From positions 1 through 35,928 of the IMG/VR virus record IMGVR_UViG_3300008120_000150: 35,928 nucleotides of DNA. One strand, written 5' to 3'. Numbering within the stretch: position 1 is the first letter of the stretch; each line of letters opens with the position of its first letter. Shown one piece after another: positions 18,106-25,990 of the stretch. Under the pieces are notes generated by a model. It was not told the origin of the DNA and did no database searches. It saw nothing but the letters and a program-made list of their open reading frames with translations. The stretch comes from a virus. The position numbers were made by a program, and so were the translations under genes.

Positions 18106-19815
18106 ATGCCAACAGTAGTACAAATAGGAATGAATGGACAAATCGAAGGTAATACCTTTGATGTTTTAGTTAGTGAATGTGTTCAACCACCTAACTGGGT
18201 TCTGGTCGCTGACGATTATTTGTCATCTCAATTTCCAATTTTTGTAGATCTTGATTCATTTTTGAATTTAACCACTGATTGTTTTCTTTATTATATTTCC
18301 GGTGATACTGGTTGTTATTGTTCTGAAACAGGTTCAACAATACCACCCACTCCAACACCAACTGTTACACCAACAAATACTCCGTCAAACACACCTACAA
18401 ATTCTGTAACACCTACTAATACCGCAACACCCACTGTTACACCAACAGTTACACCAACAAACACAAAGACACCAACCCCAACCCCAACTCCAACCTCATT
18501 ATGTCCAATTAACTTTACATCTTATTCTTCGGACACCATAAATTGTTTTGGTGAATATTATTCCTATGCCTATGATACACCACCAGATGACATCATAAGT
18601 ATCTGTGAATTACTTCTTGGTGGAGCAGTAGGTGTTGATGAGATTAACGGTAAATTCAACACAAACAAAATAAATTGTACTCTTTATACTTGTAGTGTGA
18701 ATTGTGACACAGAAGTTGTTGTTTATAATAGTCAATCACAAACAATAACTTACGATACTTTCATTGATACGTGTCTTCAAAACAATCCAAGTACACCACA
18801 AACTTCAGGTTTACCTTGTTACGCATATAACTCATCACAAGATCAGATTTACTACATCAGTTATTCCGGTTATAACCCGAACATCGTTCCAACCGGGAAT
18901 GAATTGGTTACGATACAGAAATATGTTAATTGCCAAAGTTATCATGATATTTTTGTAACACTCGATGGTGGTCAATGGTCTCTTAACGGAGTTACAGGTA
19001 ATCCAACAATTACACTATGTCCTGAAATAACATATAGATTCCATGTTTATACAGGAGCAACGGGTGCGGGTGCGGAATTCGTGCTAGGTAGAGACAGAAC
19101 AGAACTTGGTGTTACTTGTGTGAATGGTAACCAAACACCCTGGAATGCTTACTGTGGTGAAATAATTTATGGTAATAATAACACTTTCAACGAAGCGTTC
19201 TATACTACAGTATTCAAACCCTGGTCTTCAGGTCCGAACTCAGATTACACTTCTAGTCCCGAAAACGCTATGTTCTACAAGGACATAAATGACGAAACTA
19301 ATTACGGATACATCAACATTGTTTCAAGTGCTTGTTGTCAAAGTGGTATTACAGTTACTAACACATCCACAAGTCAATCTGTCACATTTACCTACGTTGG
19401 ATGTAACTCTACCGTGTATTCGTCAAGTGTCCCAATCGCATTCCCCGGTACCACAGCATCAACAAGTATTAACCGTTGTATTTACAGAAATTCAATTACA
19501 TTTACAAGTGCAAATCAGGGAACCGTAGATACTACGAATATTGGTTACTGTACTGGTTGTACAGATAGTTCAGCAGTTATTGCTCAGTGTAATCAATTAT
19601 CTTTGAATTGGACAACTGATGGTGGTCAAGCTTGTTCTAATATTTTCACAAATACTAGTACCTATTACGGACCTACAGTTCTTCAAGATGGAGATCATCT
19701 CTATATAGATTCTTCCTGTATCATACCAGCGCCTGTCGGAAGATTTATAGGTCAGAGTGGAAATGTTTTCGAAGTCATTAATACTGATGGGGAGTTAAAT
19801 CTAATCATATGTTAA
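18106..19815 (+). CDS. PT-stalk protein, long paralogue with inserted domains (B-PT-inserts-C)
   Basis: The 569-residue protein starts MPTVVQIGMNGQIEGNTFDV, SECVQPPNWVLV, FLYYISGDTGCYCSE and ends LNWTTDGGQACSNIFTNTST, YYGPTVLQDGDHLYIDSSC, APVGRFIGQSGNVFEV. These match the two ends of the preceding protein. Between the stalk and the C-terminal domain lie about 350 extra residues with several Cys-paired beta-rich domains. One (SGITVTNTSTSQSVTFTYVG...INRCIYRNS) resembles the C-terminal domain of the 1514-residue protein. Such constant ends with a variable centre suggest domain exchange. A fibre or adhesin role is inferred. It is followed by the anchor-like protein after four bases. Confidence 0.82.
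   Translation: MPTVVQIGMNGQIEGNTFDVLVSECVQPPNWVLVADDYLSSQFPIFVDLDSFLNLTTDCFLYYISGDTGCYCSETGSTIPPTPTPTVTPTNTPSNTPTNSVTPTNTATPTVTPTVTPTNTKTPTPTPTPTSLCPINFTSYSSDTINCFGEYYSYAYDTPPDDIISICELLLGGAVGVDEINGKFNTNKINCTLYTCSVNCDTEVVVYNSQSQTITYDTFIDTCLQNNPSTPQTSGLPCYAYNSSQDQIYYISYSGYNPNIVPTGNELVTIQKYVNCQSYHDIFVTLDGGQWSLNGVTGNPTITLCPEITYRFHVYTGATGAGAEFVLGRDRTELGVTCVNGNQTPWNAYCGEIIYGNNNTFNEAFYTTVFKPWSSGPNSDYTSSPENAMFYKDINDETNYGYINIVSSACCQSGITVTNTSTSQSVTFTYVGCNSTVYSSSVPIAFPGTTASTSINRCIYRNSITFTSANQGTVDTTNIGYCTGCTDSSAVIAQCNQLSLNWTTDGGQACSNIFTNTSTYYGPTVLQDGDHLYIDSSCIIPAPVGRFIGQSGNVFEVINTDGELNLIIC
18340..18507 (+). repeat. PT-rich coding repeat in the long paralogue
   Basis: About 56 residues of Pro/Thr units separate the N-terminal domain from the variable centre. 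The stretch is shorter than the stalk in the 240-residue paralogue and has more Asn (TPTNTPSNTPTNS). Confidence 0.8.
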
Positions 19816-19819
19816 AACT

Positions 19820-20194
19820 ATGGAATTCTTTATCAATAAAAACTCCAATCTTCCCCTCCTTAAAGTAGAACTTACTAAGGATGGGGTAACGATGTTTACT
19901 GACTTTATGGATGATCTTGAAAAGGCAACCATTTTCTTTTCTATGAATGATGTTGCTACGGGAACCAAGAAAGTCGTAAATCAAAGAGCGTTTATAACTG
20001 CAAAAGAATTTACTGAACCTGAAACAAATACCGAATATTATATTTTTTATAAATTCAGATCTCAGGACACAAACAGGGTTGGAAGATATGAAGGTGAATT
20101 TTTTATTTCTATACCCGGAAAAGGTGTTTTAAAAACTCCAATTCGTGAACCTTTATTTATTAATGTCAAGGACTCAATTGATTTAACGGTCTAA
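19820..20194 (+). CDS. Stand-alone anchor-like domain, paralogue of the giant fibre N-terminus
   Basis: The 124-residue protein MEFFINKNSNLPLLKVELTK...ATIFFSMNDVATGTKKVV...GRYEGEFFISIPGKGVLKTPI...LFINVKDSI aligns through its length with residues 1-115 of the protein at 12814. Shared positions include FFI-K-S-LPLL-V-L, FSM-D-TG-KK and G-GEFFI. It lacks any PT stalk or Cys. A structural role, perhaps as the capsid- or tail-bound base for fibres, is inferred from its being the first domain of the fibre in the other gene. The module brackets the fibre block: it begins the first gene and forms the last. Confidence 0.78.
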   Translation: MEFFINKNSNLPLLKVELTKDGVTMFTDFMDDLEKATIFFSMNDVATGTKKVVNQRAFITAKEFTEPETNTEYYIFYKFRSQDTNRVGRYEGEFFISIPGKGVLKTPIREPLFINVKDSIDLTV

Positions 20195-20220
20195 TTGTTT
20201 TATGTTTTTCAAAAGGTAAA

Positions 20221-20237
20221 TGTCGGATGACCCGACA
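20221..20237 (+). promoter_or_regulatory. RNA hairpin upstream of the DNA polymerase start
   Basis: TGTCGG (20221-20226) and CCGACA (20232-20237) form a six-base-pair GC-rich stem with a five-base loop (ATGAC). It lies 23 bases before the ATG at 20261 and has no U-run, so it does not look like a terminator. In T4 and RB69 the polymerase represses its own translation by binding a hairpin in the gene 43 leader. This hairpin is in a comparable place, but the sequence alone cannot show binding. Confidence 0.45.
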
Positions 20238-20260
20238 GCTAATAAACCATTTGAAAAACT

Positions 20261-22975
20261 ATGAAAGAAGCACCATCACCCGACGTTATCAAGTCCTTCC
20301 TTGAGGGAAGTGACCCCGAAGAACATATCGTTTCCGTTGAATTTGATTTCGTAAACGACTGTATATATAAAATCAAAGAAGTACCTGGTAGGGGTAAAAC
20401 AATCCAAAGGGATACATTTATTCCCTTCGCTTGGGTTGGAGATTTAAGATCTCTAAAGTTCTATAATGGATCCAAAGAACTTCAACAAAAAGCAATTAGT
20501 GAACACAAAATCGTTATTGAAAAACTCGAAACCCATGACAACGAGCGATTGGAGAAGGGGTTGACCTTTATGGTTAAATGTCTCAATGGTTATCGTAGTT
20601 TGATTAAATTCTTCCGTGACGGAGGAATTGATCCTTATGGTGAAAAAGGTAAGGATAAGATTATGATCCTTCCACCTGTGGAACAATATCTAATCCAAAG
20701 AGAAAAAAGGTTGTTCAAAGGTTTTTCTGAATATAACGAGATCACCCGTTTTGTATTTGACTTGGAGACGACCTCTTTGGAACCGAAGGACGGTCGTATC
20801 TTTATGATCGGTATGAAAACCAACAAAGGTTATCATCGGGTTATTGAATGTCATGACGATGAAACCGAGAAGAATGGTATTATTGAATTCTTCAAGGTAA
20901 TCAATGAACTCAAACCCTCCATCATTGGATCATATAACGGATTCAACTTTGACTGGTTTTGGATCTTTGAAAGGTGCAAAATCTTGGGATTGGATATCAA
21001 ACAAATCTGTATATCCCTTAACCCTGAGAGAAAGATTTCTCAAAGGGAAAATATGTTGAAACTCGCCAACGAGGTGGAGAAATATGTTCAAACCTCCATT
21101 TGGGGGTATAATGTGATTGATATTATCCATGCGGTGAGAAGAGCTCAAGCGATTAACTCCGATATTAAATCGGCAGGTCTTAAGTATATTACCAAATATA
21201 TCGGAGCGAACAAAGAAAATCGTGTGTATATTGATCACACAGACATCGGACCGTTTTATCGTGATAATGAAAACTTTTGGTTAAATATCCAAAACGGAAA
21301 TTGGAGAAAAGATAAAGAAGAGTTTAAGGATTTGGATGTTCGGTTTCCCGGTGTTTACCAAAAGGTGACGGGTATGGAACTTGTGGAGAAATATCTTGAT
21401 GGTGACTTGGAGGAAACGATGGTTGTGGATGAAGAATATAATCAAGCATCATTCCTTCTTGCGTCCATGCTTCCCACCACTTATGAAAGGGTTTCAACGA
21501 TGGGAACGGCAACCCTGTGGAAGATGCTTATGCTCGCATGGTCTTATAAACATAAGCTTGCCATTCCCGCAAAAGAAGAAAAAACCAACTTCGTGGGAGG
21601 ATTGTCACGACTAATTAAGGTGGGTTATTCTGAAAATGTCTTGAAACTTGACTTCTCTTCTCTTTATCCTTCCATTCAACTTGTTCATGATGTTTTCCCT
21701 GAATGTGATGTAACCAATGCGATGAAGGGGATGCTTAAGTTTTTCCGTGATGCGAGGATCCAATATAAACAACTTGCTGAAGACCATTATTCTACCAATC
21801 CGAAGTTGTCATCACAATATAATAGAAAACAACTTCCGATTAAGATCTTCATCAACTCCATGTTCGGCGCTTTGTCAGCTCCTCAAGTATTCCATTGGGG
21901 TGATATGTATATGGGTGAGCAGATCACTTGTACAGGAAGACAATACTTGCGTCAGATGATCAAGTTTTTTATGGACAAAGGATTTGACCCCCTCGTTATG
22001 GATACCGACGGTGTGAACTTCTCTTCACCACCCGATGTCGAGGACTATGAATATATCGGAAAGGGATTGAACTGGAAGGTTCAAAAGGGAAAGGTATATA
22101 AGGGTACTGAAGCTCACGTGGCTGAGTATAATGATATCTATATGAGGGGAGAGATGGCTTTGGACACTGACGGGGTTTGGCCTTCTTGTATCAATGTGGC
22201 GAGAAAGAACTATGCTCTTGTAACGGCAAAAGGAAAAATCAAACTTGTGGGAAATACTATTAAGTCAAAGAAACTTCCGATCTATATTGAAGAATTTATT
22301 GACAAGGGATTGAGAATGCTTCTCGCAGGTGATGGTGAAGGGTTTGTCGCATATTACTACGACTATATAGATCAGATTTATAACCGTCAAATTCCTTTGT
22401 TAAAAATTGCAAACCGAGCAAAAGTAAAACTATCTATTGAAGATTATGTCAAAAGGTGTGGTATGAAAACTACCGCAGGAAATCCGATGTCACGTATGGC
22501 ACATATGGAACTAGCAATTAAAGAAAACCTGAAGGTAGATCTTGGTGATGTGATTTATTATGTAAATAATGGAACCCGCCAATCTCACGGGGATGTTCAA
22601 AAGAAAAAAGATGAATTAATCATCAATTGTTATCGTTTGGATTCTCAAGATATTGAAAACAACCCCGATAAGGTGGGTGAATATAATGTTCCAAGAGCAA
22701 TCAATACGATCAACAAACGAATTGAACCTCTTTTGGTTGTGTTTGATGAAATTGTTCGTGATAACCTTTTGATTGATAATCCAAAAGATAAGTATGTGTT
22801 CACAAAAACACAATGTAAACTTATCAATGGTAAGCCGATCAAGGAAACTGACCAAGATTCTTTGGAAGAGGTTTTGACTATTTCAGATCAGGAACTCGAA
22901 TATTGGAGAAAGAGGGGACTTTCACCAAACTACATCTACGAACTTGCGGATTTGGAGTTGGTTAGTCCCACTTAA
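20261..22975 (+). CDS. gp43: Family B DNA polymerase with 3'-5' exonuclease (T4 gp43-type)
   Basis: The 904-residue protein replicates phage DNA. The exonuclease domain has Exo I FVFDLETTSL (Asp167, Glu169), Exo II SYNGFNFDW (Asp231) and Exo III YLDGD (Tyr378, Asp382). The polymerase domain has motif A LKLDFSSLYPS (Asp464), motif B KIFINSMFG (Lys528, Asn532, Gly536) and motif C VMDTDGVNF (Asp581, Asp583). Motif C has Gly where most family B enzymes have Ser (DTDS). Length equals T4 gp43 (898). No intein or split is seen. Its G+C content is visibly higher than that of the glycosyltransferase block. Its 3' end overlaps the convergent gene at 22962 by 14 bases. Confidence 0.95.
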   Translation: MKEAPSPDVIKSFLEGSDPEEHIVSVEFDFVNDCIYKIKEVPGRGKTIQRDTFIPFAWVGDLRSLKFYNGSKELQQKAISEHKIVIEKLETHDNERLEKGLTFMVKCLNGYRSLIKFFRDGGIDPYGEKGKDKIMILPPVEQYLIQREKRLFKGFSEYNEITRFVFDLETTSLEPKDGRIFMIGMKTNKGYHRVIECHDDETEKNGIIEFFKVINELKPSIIGSYNGFNFDWFWIFERCKILGLDIKQICISLNPERKISQRENMLKLANEVEKYVQTSIWGYNVIDIIHAVRRAQAINSDIKSAGLKYITKYIGANKENRVYIDHTDIGPFYRDNENFWLNIQNGNWRKDKEEFKDLDVRFPGVYQKVTGMELVEKYLDGDLEETMVVDEEYNQASFLLASMLPTTYERVSTMGTATLWKMLMLAWSYKHKLAIPAKEEKTNFVGGLSRLIKVGYSENVLKLDFSSLYPSIQLVHDVFPECDVTNAMKGMLKFFRDARIQYKQLAEDHYSTNPKLSSQYNRKQLPIKIFINSMFGALSAPQVFHWGDMYMGEQITCTGRQYLRQMIKFFMDKGFDPLVMDTDGVNFSSPPDVEDYEYIGKGLNWKVQKGKVYKGTEAHVAEYNDIYMRGEMALDTDGVWPSCINVARKNYALVTAKGKIKLVGNTIKSKKLPIYIEEFIDKGLRMLLAGDGEGFVAYYYDYIDQIYNRQIPLLKIANRAKVKLSIEDYVKRCGMKTTAGNPMSRMAHMELAIKENLKVDLGDVIYYVNNGTRQSHGDVQKKKDELIINCYRLDSQDIENNPDKVGEYNVPRAINTINKRIEPLLVVFDEIVRDNLLIDNPKDKYVFTKTQCKLINGKPIKETDQDSLEEVLTISDQELEYWRKRGLSPNYIYELADLELVSPT

Positions 22976-23297
22976 TTCCGTCGGAACCCAAGATATACCA
23001 GTTTCCACCCATAAATTGGAAATGAACTGCGGTTCCTTTGTTGATTTCTAATTCAGAATACTCTTCATCAATCAATCCTTTGTCGGGTCTGATAATGGTT
23101 TTGGTTAAGGATTTCACAACGATATTGTCTGTTGTTGTGGAATCCAAAGTCAAAATACAAGTGTCAACTTTTTTCACCAAAAGAACTCCCTCCCCATTGG
23201 TTGAATAATCTTTTTCAGAAATTATTGAAATCTCTGATGTTTTTACGAATTTTCCGCCGACGAATTTAAAGACGGGTGTAGATTTTAAAATACTCAT
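22962..23297 (-). CDS. Small beta-rich hypothetical protein, probably structural
   Basis: The 111-residue protein starts MSILKSTPVFKFVGGKFVKT and ends with HFQFMGGNWYILGSDGIKWD. Strand-forming segments alternate with short turns (SIISEKDYSTNGEGVLLVKK, CILTLDS, TIIRPDKGLI). The GNWYILGSDG end is like that of small fibre or decoration proteins in tailed phages, but I cannot assign a family. It follows the neck-like gene with one base between stop and start, so it is the last gene of the minus-strand operon. It overlaps the polymerase tail-to-tail. Confidence 0.65.
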   Translation of the reverse strand: MSILKSTPVFKFVGGKFVKTSEISIISEKDYSTNGEGVLLVKKVDTCILTLDSTTTDNIVVKSLTKTIIRPDKGLIDEEYSELEINKGTAVHFQFMGGNWYILGSDGIKWD

Positions 23298-23298
23298 A

Positions 23299-24417
23299 TT
23301 AAATGGTGAAGAATGAATAGGGGAATGCTCTGTATTGAAGTGATTTATTTAAGTTTTCCGCTTCAAGAGCTTGTCTTTCCATCATTTTATCGGGTCTTAA
23401 TCTTTCAAGTCTTAATGTTAACTCTTCTAATAATTTAGATTTTTCATCTTTTGCCTCAGTTAGAAGAGAATCGTATTCAAGTTGTAGTTCGGAGTCAGGA
23501 GTTTTTAAATTACCACTGAATTTACCTCTTACCCTACCTAAAGTTTCTTTTACATAGGCTACGAACCATCTTCTCACCCAAGTTTTGGAAGGTGTGTTAA
23601 GTTCATCCCAAGTAACTACATCTATCGGAATATCTGATGGTAATTTTACTATATCGGGATTGTTGGATAAACAAGCGTCTCTGTCTTTATTGTGTGTATC
23701 ATAATACCAATACCAAACTCTATATTGGTTTCTTTGAATATTTCCGAAGTCAAAGGTACCACCAGGAACGTTATAGAGGTGTAATGCCTTCTTTCCATCA
23801 GGAAGTGCTGTTACTCTATAAGTTAATTCTCCTCCGATCAATCTTTGTTTGATATTTCTGTCCTGCATTCTCAAAAGAATATCGAAAGAAGGCATCAAGA
23901 AATAGTTTCCTTGAACACCAAACTGAGCGTATCCTGCCGGTCCACCAAGACCCATACCTCCGAATCCACCGAATCCACCCAAGAATGGATCAATAAATCC
24001 TCCGTTTAATTCTGCTACGGTAAACCAAAGTAATTCGTTGATTTCACGACCTGCGGGTATTTCATATATTTGTTGTCCCGCAACCAAATCTACATAATCT
24101 TTTTCTAATACCCAATCTCCACCGGTTTGTAATCCTACGATTTTGGAGTAAGCGTAGGTATATTGTGTTGCCCAATCTAAATTTCTTGTAATAAATGCTT
24201 TTGTGAGTGATTGTTCATCAAGGTTTAGTCCATAAAGTGATGTCCACTGTGATTCAATCAACCACTCGTTGATGTATTGAGAGTAATCCTGAATAGAGAA
24301 CTCCAATAAAGAGTCCATCTGTTCTTCTTCTATTTCAATACTACGGAGGGGAGCCCCGAGCAAGTGAAGAACTCTTTTGTATAAGGTTTCCCTTTCTGAT
24401 TGACTAATTCCTGCCAT
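23299..24417 (-). CDS. Probable virion structural protein, neck/head-completion type
   Basis: The 372-residue protein begins with ETLYKRVLHLLGAPLRSIEI, EEEQMDSLLEFSIQDYSQYI: a helical N-terminus with an acidic DEQ-like segment, as in neck or head-completion proteins of T4-like marine phages. A central region holds a Gly/Phe loop (FLGGFGGFGGMGLGGPAGYA, residues about 141-160). The C-terminus contains TPSKTWVRRWFVAYVKETLGRVRGKFSGN followed by a long Glu/Lys/Leu coiled-coil-like helix. The assignment to the gp13/gp14 neck function is by resemblance and context, not by a firm motif. It sits third in the minus-strand operon. Confidence 0.6.
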   Translation of the reverse strand: MAGISQSERETLYKRVLHLLGAPLRSIEIEEEQMDSLLEFSIQDYSQYINEWLIESQWTSLYGLNLDEQSLTKAFITRNLDWATQYTYAYSKIVGLQTGGDWVLEKDYVDLVAGQQIYEIPAGREINELLWFTVAELNGGFIDPFLGGFGGFGGMGLGGPAGYAQFGVQGNYFLMPSFDILLRMQDRNIKQRLIGGELTYRVTALPDGKKALHLYNVPGGTFDFGNIQRNQYRVWYWYYDTHNKDRDACLSNNPDIVKLPSDIPIDVVTWDELNTPSKTWVRRWFVAYVKETLGRVRGKFSGNLKTPDSELQLEYDSLLTEAKDEKSKLLEELTLRLERLRPDKMMERQALEAENLNKSLQYRAFPYSFFTI

Positions 24418-24430
24418 TTATCTTTTTTAC

Positions 24431-24439
24431 ATAAATATT
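24431..24439 (-). promoter_or_regulatory. AATATTTAT element before the neck-like gene
   Basis: An exact AATATTTAT on the minus strand lies 13 bases upstream of the ATG at 24417 and overlaps the last codon of the SOD-nuclease gene. The next base is G, giving TATTTATG. Confidence 0.42.
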
Positions 24440-25964
24440 ATAGTTCAACCTTATTTTCTTCTGGGAACCTATATTTACCTGTTGAAATATCCATATTGTT
24501 GGTTTTGAAGATCAAAACCTCGTCTCTTCTTGAAATAAATCCCATCAGATCTGTGTTGTATTTTTTCACCGCTGCGGTTTTATCAATAACATAATAACCT
24601 TCTTCATCAATATGATATCCGTCAAAAGGTTTGATCTGAATGGACTTCTTTCCGTCTCCGAAATCTATATATGCGTCAATTCCATAAAAATCTTCTCTAT
24701 TTCCAAGACCACTTACAAGTTCAACGGTGACTCTTCCGTTACTTTTTTCTTCACACACCTTTTTGAATCTGTTTTCTGTTGCCTGACCTTTTTCGTGTTG
24801 TTTCTTTAAAACATCGAGTATCTTTTCCATCACCCAATCTTGGGTAATTTCATCTTTGAAGGCTTTTAACATCCCCAAAAATCTGTTGAAATTTTTATCA
24901 AAGGTTGCGTTGTCTTCTGATTTTAGATTTAAATTCTCCCATCCCTTCTTTTTTGCGATTTTGTTCATCATAAGAACAAGAAAACACATAAGGGTGTAGT
25001 TTGTGTTTGCGTAACTCAACACAGATCTTCCGGGTTGTTCTATATCATAAAACCCTGACTCAATACCTTGTGATCTATCGGTCTCTTTCCAATTGGAAGA
25101 GTACTTGTGTCTAAAAACATCAAAGATAAGTTTGGAGTAGTTCAACTTTTGGTTTCTTGACAATCTGTTGTAAACCACCATTTTAAATCTTGTTCCTTTA
25201 CAAGGGTCAACCGAGTCTTGTTCAGTCAAAATTCTTGATTCTTTGATCTGTTCTTTGGGTTCTTCTTTCTTTTCTCTGTTAATTTGGTCGTTGTATAACT
25301 TATTTACAAACTCCCAGTTCACTACTTTCCAAAAGTTTTGAACATATTCATCCCTTTTGTTTTTATATTTGAGATAATACGCATGTTCCCAAAGATCCAA
25401 CCCAAGAAGTGGATAACCACCGTTTTTGATGATATTCATAAGGGGATTATCTTGGTTTGAAGTACAGATAATCTTCAAGGTGTTTCTTTTGGTGAGAACA
25501 AGCCAACACCACCCTGATCCAAATTTTCTTGTTGCAGTGCTTACAAACTTGTTTTTGAAATTTTCATAAGATCCAAAGTCTTTTCTAATCCTTTTTAAAA
25601 TTTCTCCGTGAATATTCTGTTTTTCTGGAGTTAACATCTTCCAAAACAAGGCGTGGTTAAATGCACCCCCTGCGTTATTTCTTACTGTTGTGTTATATCT
25701 TGATATATTTTTTACAATCTTCTCAAGATTAACATCGTCTTCCCCTAACTTTTTCAATGCGGAGTTTAGGTTCTTTACATAACCCTTGTAATGTTTGTTG
25801 TAGTGAACATTCATAGTCTCGGGATCAATAAACTTCCTTAAAGATGTATAACTGTAAGGTAAATTCTCAATCCCGATGGATTTCATTTCTGTTAAGAGTG
25901 GGTCTCTCTGTTCGGCTAAGATGATTTGGTTTTTTAAAACATCGGTTTTGGTTTCAATAGACAT
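24438..25964 (-). CDS. Superoxide dismutase (Mn/Fe) fused to a probable PD-(D/E)XK nuclease domain
   Basis: Residues about 30-225 are a complete Fe/Mn superoxide dismutase, which converts superoxide to oxygen and hydrogen peroxide. Metal ligands are His54 (NVHYNKH), His104 (AFNHALFW), Asp190 and His194 (LGLDLWEHAYYL); the gateway residues His58 and Tyr62 are present. Gln171 in SNQDNPL sits where MnSODs carry their outer-sphere Gln, suggesting manganese. After a charged linker (229-250), residues about 250-508 form a second domain. There Glu397, Asp430 (YGIDAYIDFGDG) and Gln443-x-Lys445 (SIQIKPF) fit the E-D-(E/Q)xK pattern of restriction-fold nucleases. Typical SODs have about 200 residues, so half of this protein is extra. 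It lies between helicase and neck genes. Confidence 0.85.
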   Translation of the reverse strand: MSIETKTDVLKNQIILAEQRDPLLTEMKSIGIENLPYSYTSLRKFIDPETMNVHYNKHYKGYVKNLNSALKKLGEDDVNLEKIVKNISRYNTTVRNNAGGAFNHALFWKMLTPEKQNIHGEILKRIRKDFGSYENFKNKFVSTATRKFGSGWCWLVLTKRNTLKIICTSNQDNPLMNIIKNGGYPLLGLDLWEHAYYLKYKNKRDEYVQNFWKVVNWEFVNKLYNDQINREKKEEPKEQIKESRILTEQDSVDPCKGTRFKMVVYNRLSRNQKLNYSKLIFDVFRHKYSSNWKETDRSQGIESGFYDIEQPGRSVLSYANTNYTLMCFLVLMMNKIAKKKGWENLNLKSEDNATFDKNFNRFLGMLKAFKDEITQDWVMEKILDVLKKQHEKGQATENRFKKVCEEKSNGRVTVELVSGLGNREDFYGIDAYIDFGDGKKSIQIKPFDGYHIDEEGYYVIDKTAAVKKYNTDLMGFISRRDEVLIFKTNNMDISTGKYRFPEENKVEL

Positions 25965-25981
25965 AATGTGATAGTTTCTTA

Positions 25982-25990
25982 ATAAATATT
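25982..25990 (-). promoter_or_regulatory. AATATTTAT element before the SOD-nuclease gene
   Basis: An exact minus-strand AATATTTAT lies 17 bases before the ATG at 25964. It overlaps the stop codon of the helicase gene. Confidence 0.42.

Noticed and set aside
13207-18507. CRISPR-like or diversity-generating repeat array
   Set aside because: The repeats are in-frame coding triplet units of Thr and Pro without spacers of fixed length, and no Cas or reverse transcriptase gene lies in the window.
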